Below, piece after piece: positions 1 to 10,200 of a stretch of DNA of 64,000 nucleotides (positions are counted from its first letter, which is position 1; each line of letters starts with the position of its first letter). The DNA is from Hydractinia symbiolongicarpus (taxonomy: Eukaryota; Cnidaria; Hydrozoa; Anthoathecata; Hydractiniidae): assembly GCF_029227915.1 (NCBI RefSeq), contig NC_079875.1, positions 4,898,001 to 4,962,000 of the forward strand, given 5' to 3'. The position numbers were made by a program, and so were the translations under genes. The notes beneath the pieces are model-generated. The model saw only the letters and a list, made by a program, of their open reading frames with translations, was not told the origin of the DNA and ran no database searches.

Positions 1-497
1 GTAGCTCAAAATGAGCATTAAATACTCTAGGACTCTCCATCTAAGCCATGGCCCCTTCTGGAAATAATAGACAGGGTATATCCCTCGATATGTGTGAGGC
101 TAGCCATGTAACATATGCTCATCTATCTACAATTAACATGAGTAAAACTTGCAGTTTAGCTCCAGATAAACTCTTGAGAAGGTCATACAAATTCAAAAGT
201 TTAAAACCTTTGTGCTCTCAGTGTTGGAATAGGAAAAAATCTGTAAAAAAATATGAGAGTTTATAGGTAAAAGGGACTAAACACACAAAATTAATTGCAG
301 ACTACATCCATTATTCTCATCCCCCAAAATTACATTGGTATTGGAAAATGGCAATGTTTTTATCAATTGTTTTTAAAAATTTAGCAATCACTTGAGCCAA
401 TTGCACTTATTAAAAGGGAAAAGTTTTTATGGTGTTTATATACTATTTTGTTTTAGATTATATATATATACACAAGTTTGCATAATGCTTGGTAAAG
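1..497. other. 5' flank of the HEPN gene, no recognised gene
   Basis: AT-rich sequence. A 72-codon ATG frame at 48-266 has no domain I recognise. A pyrimidine-rich AG near 456 could be a splice acceptor for a 5' untranslated exon, because an in-frame TAA at 483-485 blocks the frame used by the downstream coding exon. Confidence 0.4.
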
Positions 498-1243
498 ATG
501 AAGACAGCTCCTTTGCCTCAATCGCTTATCGTGGAAAATGAATATAATATCCGTCTGGATGTTTTTCTTCGGGAAGGAAGAAAGCACCTTTGCTGTGTAT
601 TACATGATCCATTGAAAGGAAACCTTCCTATTGACAAAAAGAAATTGTATGCACATCTTCAGCGCTTCAAGAAAGAGCTAAAACATTTAAAGAAAGATCA
701 GAAACAACTTCTATTTCCTTCAAATAATCAAACTGATTCCAGCAGCTTCGACATTTCAATTTTGTGCGACTTATTCATTAATTGCACCAATGTATCAAAA
801 CCAATTGGTGGTTGGAGAAAGGAGCCAAAGGATGATGATTTTTCTATAGGTGCTGATGTTATTCGATTAAGAAATTTAAGAAATTTTATCTTGCATAAAA
901 CATTGTTTACTTATCAGGAATTTTGTGATGTTTGGAAAAAACTTAAAGCTGTTCTTAAAAGATTAGGATATGATTTAAACACTGTAAAAGGTTTAAAATC
1001 AGAACCACTAGATGATTTAAAAGATTTAAAAATTTCTATCCTTGAAAGTATTCAAAAAAGACAGGGAGAAAATATAGAGCAATGTCAAGCAGACATTCAG
1101 CAAGACCAAGCTGAGATTCAAAACATTAAATGTAAAGTACAAAGCCACTCAGAGAGATTGAATAAGCTTGAAAATGATTGCAAGTCCAAAGGAGCAAAGC
1201 GAAAAATAGAAATCTACCCGGAAAAAAGAGATTCAACTCAAAG
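498..1243 (+). CDS. Exon 1: DZIP3-type HEPN domain and coiled coil
   Basis: The start is ATG 498, the first Met after an in-frame TAA at 483. Around residues 115-130 the frame shows a run of LR-x-LRN followed by RNFILH, which fits the HEPN R-x4-H signature, then an aromatic-rich helix (YQEFCDVWKKLKAVL) typical of the DZIP3-like HEPN family. Residues ~170-235 are rich in Glu, Gln and Lys with heptad-like spacing and probably form a coiled coil. The exon ends at CAAAG followed by GTATGT, a strong donor. If the intron is not removed, the frame stops at 1263-1265 after six more codons. Confidence 0.7.
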
Positions 1244-4200
1244 GTATGTTCTGTTAATGCCTTAAGTTTTTAGGAGCTATATATATTTTTTATTTTTTAA
1301 GTTAAATGGGGAACTAAACATAAAAATTATATTCAATTTATATATGTTGTTACTTCTACCATAAGAAAATAAATTCAAGTATATATTCTTGAGGTTTCAT
1401 ATGACACCAAAGTGGCATAAATAAGAACTTCATTACCTCAAAATATGACGAGAAATCCCAACCCCTAATTCCTAAAAAAAGACTGGGACGAAATTGGTGT
1501 GTTACGTTGCAAAGTACAGAAAATTCCGATTTTATTTTATGCTAAATATCCTAAGTTGTTCTGCTTTCAGTTGTTCAAGTTGCTCCCTTGTGTGACAAAG
1601 AGTTCAGTTTCGTAAGATAACTTCAGAAATATCAAACAACCTACTTTGTAAAAAATTGTTGCAAGCAATAAGAAGAAAAGGCACCTTAGACCTTACTGAG
1701 GATAAGACAAAGTTCATTAAATCATCATCATCATTATTCTCAGCCTAACGTCCATTTTTTATGCTAGCATTGGTTGCATGGGGGCACATTAACAACCCTT
1801 TTCCAATCTGACTTAGACTTTGTTAGATTTAAACTCAAATTTCCCTGCATTATGTCTGTACTTATTACCCCTCCTGCCAAGTCTTGTCTCTCAGACTGGA
1901 GTTACACATCCACCTAACTATTTTTAAATCATTTCTTTCTAAACACAAATAAGGATCTAATATTTGACTATTTAGTAAGCTAATAGGCGAACCAATGTCA
2001 TCATCATCATTCTCGGCTTACGTCAGTTTTCCATGCTAGCATGGGTTGGATGGGGTATATTAATGACCCTCTTCCAATCTGATCTAGACTGTGTTAGATC
2101 TAAACTCAACTTCCTCTGTATCTATCGTTATAACCTCTTGCCAAGTCCTTCTCGGTCTGCCTCTGGGCTTTGCCCCAGGAACTATCAAGTCTCTACACTT
2201 TCTTACCCAATTATCCTCCTCCATTCTTTCCAAGTGCCCCAGCCAATTCAATCTTCTTATCTGGATAACATCTTTAATTCTACGGATACTTAGCCTGCTT
2301 CTTAGCTCATCTGAACTCTTTCTGTCACTCAGATTGGCGCTACACATCCACCTAACCATTCTCATATCATTCCTTTCTAAACGGTCAAGATCTTCCTGCT
2401 TCACTGCCCATGTCTCACTACCGTACAACATAACACTTCTTACACAGGCCTCCTACAACCTACCTTTTACCTCAATTGACAGGACTCTGCTAGTCAACAA
2501 AGGAGGTAACTCTCTGAACTTTTTCCAAGCAGAACCTATCCTGCAAGTAACACTTCTTCCAACACCCCCTTCACTGCCCAACATATCACCTAAGTAACAG
2601 AAGTTCTCAACTATCTCTAATGAGCCACTGTTGTACATCATTAAAGCTGGAAATACTTCATTCTCTATAATCTCACCTTTGCAACGCTTGCATACAAACT
2701 GAATGTCAGCTCTTAACCTTCCACTAATACTACTGCACTTCTTATGTACCCAATGCTTGCAAGTCTGACAAAAAATTGAGTTACTACCAACCCCTTTCCT
2801 GCAAACTCCACAAGGCCACTTTCCAGCTACAAGGTCACACTTGGCTGCAATGCTACTAATCATGACTTTAGACTTCCTCCACTTCTCAAACTTTTCAACT
2901 AATTCTTCCATCGACTCTGCTATGAGAACCAAATCATCTGCATACAATAACTCCCATGGACAACCTGTTCTGAACTCCATCGACAGCGCTTCTAAGACTA
3001 GAACAAACAACAAAGGACTAAGTACAGAACCCTGATGTACACCAACATTTACACTAAATTCATGAATAAGTGAATCGTTAATCCTGACACGACTTCTAGC
3101 ATTGCTGTACATAGATTTCCATTGTAACTAGCCACTCATCCACACCTAATTTTCTCATAACCCACCAAGTAACTTTACGTGGCACTCTATCAAAAGCTTT
3201 CTCTAAATCTACAAAGGCAAAATAGAGATTCTTTCTCTTTCCTAAATACTTTTCCTGAAGCATCTGTAGCGCCACGCCCTGGAACAAAACCAAATTACAT
3301 CTTATCTATATCAATCCTTTCTCTAAGTAACTTATCAATCACTCTTTCAATAACTTTCTTTACTTGATCAACCAACTTCAAACCTCTATAGTTACCCCTT
3401 TCTAATGCATCACCCTTGCCCTTGAAACAATTCACTATTACACTCGACTGCCACTCACTCCGAATAGCACCATCCTTTATAATCTGGTTAGCAAGACTTG
3501 TAATAAGCTCAACTCCAATATACCCAGATGCTTTTACCATCTCTGCAACAATACCTGATACTCCTGCAGTCTTGCCAATCTTCAATTTCCTAATAGCCTC
3601 CACTACCCATTCTGTCTTGATCTGCATAGCTGGCCCTTCTACAACATCATCATCAGACAAATTATCCTCATCCCAATCAAACTCAGTGTTAAGCAACCTC
3701 TGATAATAATTCTTCCAAGCTACCCTTTTCTCCTCCTCTGTGCTAGCCAAAACACCTTCATCATTACGTATACACTTCTCACCTACAACATCTTGGTTAG
3801 TCTTCTTCATTTGCTTTGCTATCTTGAATACCTCATTGCGCTGGTCTTCCCTTCTTAACATCAATGTCATCAACATTTTGAACATCAAACGAAAGCAAAA
3901 TGCATTTTTAATATAGGTTTGTATAGACACACAGTTTTGAAATCCGATTTCGTTTATATATTTTTTCCCTAGCAGAAAATATTGTTTCTCATTATTTTAA
4001 ATTCTCAATGTAAGGTCCATCATACACAATAGATTTGAAAAAAGGATGAGCTTTTGTTCTACTTATTGAAAGGATTTCTTTTTGGCATAAAACCAGGATC
4101 AATGGGGAAGTGACAATGCATCTAAAATAGTTTCAAAAGACTGCTTATAGTTGAAGAAAATGTGTTTTTATTGTTGTTGGTTATCATGGTTTTCCTGAAA

Positions 4201-7200
4201 AATGAGAAATTTTTATTTTTGGAAAAAAAAAACATTCACTTTTTACAGTTTTTTTTAATAATGTGTTCATAAAGTTCCTCTGGGATTTTGTTGGTATTGC
4301 AGCTGTGAGGAACATTTTGCAAACATTTGCTATCACTTCACAAACAATTTGGATCATTTGAAATATTTTGGTTTAGTGTTTATATAATATATGTTAAAAC
4401 ATATCGTATTGGGCAGGTTACTTACCAAACTCTTTTATGTCTTCTCTAGGATTCATATTTCTCACTGCTATTGCTGCTGAGTGCTGCACTTTGCAACATC
4501 ATTTTGTTACTAGATCCAGTCTTCTTGTTTTTATGTGGCCCAATAAAAGCATATTGCTGGCACTTTCATTGCCACCATTGTGGTAAAAAAAGACATAGTT
4601 AAGGAGCACTTCTTTATGTTTTAAAATATAATCCATGTTTGATAATATATCGCAAAATAATTTTTGTGTCTGTAGGTCCCCTTTAACAAGATTTGGATCT
4701 TCATGCTTCAAATCTTCTATTTAGCGAAATGACAAACAGTATAGTTGTTGTTGTTTAAGTATGATGACGGAATGTGTGTTTATTTAAATAAAAGCAACCT
4801 AAAATTTGCTGTTCTTCTTTTTGATCAGAAAAAAATTGGTCACTGGTCACATTTGAAAGGTGGTATTCTTATTATAGAGTACGAAGTGACCAGTGAGTTT
4901 GATTGCACTTTTAAGATTATATATATACATCGGAGAAAAGAAGATAAAAGGAAATACATTTTTTTACCTGTTAAAATCTTTTCAATTTTTCTGTTACTAG
5001 TTTTTAGTTCTTCGGAAAATGGGAAAATGCTTGTCACTATGGCCAGCTATCATTTTTATCATTTTGCAAAAAATAAATTTGCACAATAAAGTCTCAGCCA
5101 ATCAAAAATAAGTTTGCAGAAACTAAATGTGCCAAAATAAATTGAAGAAGTGCTCCTGTGTACACTGAGCAGGATTTAATCTGTTGTTGCAAAAACTTTG
5201 AAATGCAAATAAACCCACTGCCTAATTCACAGTCCTACAAAAATTGGAAAATTTAGCCCAACATTTATTAACACACAAAAACCCCACATTTTTTAAGAAA
5301 TTATATAACACATCCAGGTATTCAATCTCTACTAAGAATTATTCACCTGGATTGTTTTGAAATCATAACAATAAAGCATAATCAGTGTATTAAAGTTGAA
5401 GTTCCACTGTCTGTATTAAAATTTTAACTAACATAAAAACTTATATAGTAATTTTAGCATTCCCAAGGCCGATTCAGAAAATTATTTTGGGGTTCCATGG
5501 TCCACTGACAAATTTGACTATCAGTTGTCTGGTTGTTTTGCTGTTATGTGTTTGGTTGTTGTATGTTTGCACTGTTAATGTATTAAAAAATACATAAATT
5601 AAAATAATGTATTATTTTTTTTCTTATTGTATATGTGAGTGTTTCTTCATACAAATAATGGTCTTCACCCTGAAAGTACCTTAACAAAAATAAATATCAT
5701 TTTTTAAACTGTCTCTCTATTTTGGGCACCTAGAGTAGATGGCCCCAAAATCATTATACCAATGTCTAAATCGACATATATCAGCCCCTGCATCCCAATT
5801 TGAGTTGTTTGAAATTGTATTTTTTGTGACAAGTTAGTAGTTTTACCAACTTCATTTTAGTTATTATACAGAATTCACCGAATGCATACCCCTATATTAC
5901 CAAAAATGGGTAATCTCTATAGCAATGCCTATATTTTGTCTACTAGCCAAAAGTGAGCCGTAAAACCATGCACGAAATTTTAAATTTGCAAATAACAAAT
6001 GCTATATATATATTTTTATTGATTTTGCTGTGACGATTGAATTCTTACTGGCTAATAATAATGACTTTCAGGGTGGGAATAATGACAAAGGCTGCTACAG
6101 CTAGTATTTATTAAAAAATATGCGTGGTGGGTGATTTTTCAATTATTGTTTTTTTTTGTTTAGGTTTTACATTTTTAAGAATTTTGAACAAGACACTGTT
6201 GTTCAATTTGATGGTAATTATCCTTTGCACAAAGTAGAAGTATGCAAAATAGATCAAGCAAGCTTTGAAGAACTTCAAGAGGGTGTTGAATATCACAAAA
6301 AAGTTGTAGAGAAAAGACTACATGTTACTCTTTTCAAAAATGCTGTATTTGGTGTTAAAGAAATTACTTTCAATTTAGTTGATGCTACACATAAAAAAAT
6401 AAGAGTGACAATTAAAGGTTAGTTAAACAACTTGAATAGGACATTATTGAAGATATTATTTCGGTTTGTCTGTTCAGTATTCATATTACTGTGGAAAGTT
6501 TATCATTTCTTGAACATGATGGGATGCGCCCGATGATGGGAGAAGGATCTCCCGAAACATCGCCTACTAAACTATCATGTTCAAGAAATGATAAACTTTC
6601 CACAGTAATTGAATAGGACATTTCTGAAAATGCACCATCACGCGAGATGTTTTCAATATGTTTGTTTTCTTTATCAAGTTCATCATGGAGTTTCCCCCTC
6701 TGATCACTATTTCATCAAATACATACCCTTTTTTAAAGAAGGGAGGGATTATTTATTTCCATTTAAATGGAGCCAGCATGGGTATTTAGGGTGATAGGAT
6801 GATGGCGAGAATTTTCATCAAATACAGTGCTTTTGCAAGTAAATATGATAATTGTTTTTACAAAATCATTTTTTTTTCAACCATTTTTTTCATCTAACAA
6901 ATAAACACAATGCTGTTAGAACATTTAAAAAAACATCAACAGTGTTGCTCTTTTGTTTTCATATATTACCACTTTCACTGTCCAGTTAATAGTTTTGTAG
7001 AATTTTGCACAAATTTGGCAAAGTTTTAGGTGAAACAACAAAAATAAGTTACACAATTATTCATTCTGCAAAAATGAAATATAACGTAATTGATTACAAT
7101 TTTCATATGCTTCTACTTATTAGATGATGATCTAGTATGTGCACACAGATTCGTTAACAATTGCAAGCATTTTGTTGTGTCAACTCACAACTGTTGTGAA

Positions 7201-10200
7201 ATCTCATCGGAAATTGAAAATATCATCAACACAGAGATAGAATATTCAGATGTTGAATTTATCGTTGGTGGAACAGTGCACAGAAAGTCGCACAGTGACT
7301 ATAAAGACTACGCTTTGGAGTATCTTACAAGATATTACACGTCAGACGAAATGTATTTACAAGAATCAGTGCAATTCCCTCCTGTTGTTTTCAAGCAAAA
7401 ATGTTCTACATTTGCTGCAAAACTCAAGAGTATTTTAGAAAAAACGAAAAACAACTTACTTTTTGTGATAACACATTACAACTCTATGGAGCACTTGAAA
7501 TTTTTCAAGTTAGATTCACAATTTACATTGAATTGCAAAGAAATAGGCGATTTTAATAATAGGATTTTGATTTTGCATCAAGGCTGTAATGCTATCATCA
7601 ACATTCGTTATACAGAGACAACAGATGAATTGTCTATTCAGCAAGAGTTCCAAAGAGGTGCTGAAGACATCAAATGTTTATGCGCACTTAATAAAAAACA
7701 CATCATAAAAGGCTCATTAGAGTTTGTTAATGTTGTTGTTGCTCCTGAATTTAAAATTAGTAAAGAAACATCTTTTTGCACAGATTGCCATTTATTACAT
7801 AACGATATTGTATCATCAGAAAGAAAAATGCGAGATTTTTTTATTAAGTTATTGCAACACTCTGAAGTAATCGGTTCACAGGAAAATGCTTTTAATGAGC
7901 AAAAGCAGTTTTTGATTGTTTTAAGCCACATTGTTTGTTTTATTGCCACGAAAGAAGCTTTATATCCTATGCCAACACCAAGTAGCAATATTGCGGAACA
8001 AATTGGTACCCTGCATTTAACAAGTGAGCAGCTTCGGTATTTATACCATCCAGAGAAGAAAAAAATTATTATTGGGCCGTTGGGCAGTGGCAAAACTGTT
8101 TTAGCATTGTCCCATTTGGAGCTGATTTGTGAATGTTCTGAAAACATGACAGCTGTTGTTTACTATGTGGTTTGGAAGCATAACGCTTTAGTTCTAAAAA
8201 ATGTTGAAAAGTATGTCCAGCATGTCACTCGAAAAAGAGATGTAACTATTCTTGTAAAAAGCGTTGTTGAGTTGGCGAAAGAGTTGCGTTTCACTAAAGT
8301 TCCCAAACTTTCGTTGCTTCTCAAGCGCTTACTAAAGAATCATAAAGATGCAACTGTGCACCTGATAGCAGATGAAGTGGATGGAGAGATGTTCGACCTA
8401 GGGGAAGCATTGGCTTTAAAGCATTACATTGAAAGAGAAAATAAAGTAAAAGATTCGATGATTGTGCTATTTCCAGAATCCCTAGAGAAACATCGAAGGT
8501 TCGAATCAAGCACCAATGCACAAGATCATGACAAGTTTAAATATAATGAGACAGGTATGCATGTATTGCAGTTAAACAAAAGTATGAGAACAACAAAAGC
8601 GAATTTTGAATTTTTGAAAGCATTTGAAAGAAAATTGTGTCAACTAGAAAGTATCATTGTCCATCCTGTTAACGAAACAGAATCTGTTACAAGTTTGCCA
8701 AAAGTATCTACCAAAGATGAAAAGCCATTGTTGAATGATCGCAATAAATCTACAGTCAAAATGCACATGCTTCAAAAGGTTTCCACAAAAAATAAGTCAA
8801 CATTCGAACCACCAATTGATATTGACGTTGCAGCTGCTGCAAATGATGACAATACTATTGGTGATGCTAAAACAGTAACAAAATTTAAATGTAATTCGGT
8901 GGATGTTATTGGACATAACATCAAAGGCAAAAAACCTATTTTCTTATACTTAGAAGGAAAAGATAAAAAAGAAGATTGTCTTATTACAATGCTAGCCATA
9001 GCTTTAGAACATATATGTCTCAATCGCTCAGATAAAAAACGTTTGTTCATGTACAACAGAACGACGCAATTAAATGTATTTAATAAAATTTTAAATCTTC
9101 TGGATATGGAATATTGTTGCTATAATTCATCTTCAGGATGGAAAATCAGGAAACATGATGGCACCTTAACCAATTGGTATGCTGATAATTGTAATTTGTT
9201 AACTGATCATGAAGGTTGCCGTGGTTCAGAGGCAGAGGAGTGTTTATTAATTGTTGATCCTAGAGAGAAAAAGCTACATCATTTGACCCTGGAATGCATG
9301 ACACGAGCAACTTCGAACTTAGTTTTGATCTCAATGAGCAATATATTTGTTGAAGAAAATGAACCTTCTTCATTGGGTGGTATCTTCAAGGAGCTAGCCG
9401 ATATGTATTTGCAGGTGGTACATGTTGAAAACATTGAGCATTCAAATACAGAAAAGTGCTATGTTGCTAAAGATGGTTTGTCAGGTGGTGTTAATGTTAA
9501 ATCGTGGAAGTATAAAGACTTTATGAAAAAGATCAAATGTATGAAATTTCATGAAGAAGTTCCACAGAGAGAAAAGAATATAAATGCAGCAATACTGAGA
9601 AAGTAAGTTTTTTAGTTCTTTATCCCTAACTTTTGTTTTTTTGTTTTTAATCATCTTTGTGTTACTTATGCATTGCTTATGTGTAGCTTTCAGCCTCCTG
9701 CCGTGGTTCAAAACTTTACTTGTGCATATTCAAGTGAAGCTTGTTGCGATTTGTGTTGGCTAGACCAAGGCTATCATTATATCTTGAAAAAGAAAAACGA
9801 AACTGATGGATATTGGGAACTATTGGAAAACACAGCTTCTTCCAATGCATATGTTTTAGATAATATGGTTATTGGAGAAAATTACAAGTTTAGTATTGTA
9901 GCAACAAATTCGTTTGGAGAATCAACCCCAATACAGTTGTCATATTGCCATAGGTAAAAAAAATTTTTGATGCCAATTTGCATATAAGGGATTCTCATCT
10001 CATTGTTTCAATTTTTGTTACTCCTTATTTAGGCCAGCATTACTGTTAAAAGATATTTCTACAAACCAGCTAACAAATTCTGAAAGCCAACCAACAAGTT
10101 CTACTATCCAACCAACAAATTATGCAAGCGAAACAACAAGTTCTACTATCCAACCAACAAATTCTAAAAGCCAACCAACAAGTTCTAATATCCAACCAAC

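Larger units (their letters stand above)
1244..6163 (+). other. Intron 1 with antisense LINE
   Basis: The donor is GTATGT at 1244 and the acceptor is the long T-tract plus TTTAG ending at 6163. The intron carries two LINE 3' ends at 1722-1950 and 1994-3930 on the opposite strand. A coding-looking patch on the - strand at 4440-4711 has no recognised domain. From 5000 to 6100 I see only AT-rich, MITE-like sequence. Confidence 0.6.

Noticed and set aside
48-266. 72-aa ORF at the left edge
   Set aside because: It has an ATG but no recognisable motif, splice context or codon signal. Kept only as a remark.
4440-4711. - strand ORF in intron 1 of the HEPN gene
   Set aside because: Mildly protein-like but short, stop-interrupted, without any recognisable domain and surrounded by transposon DNA.
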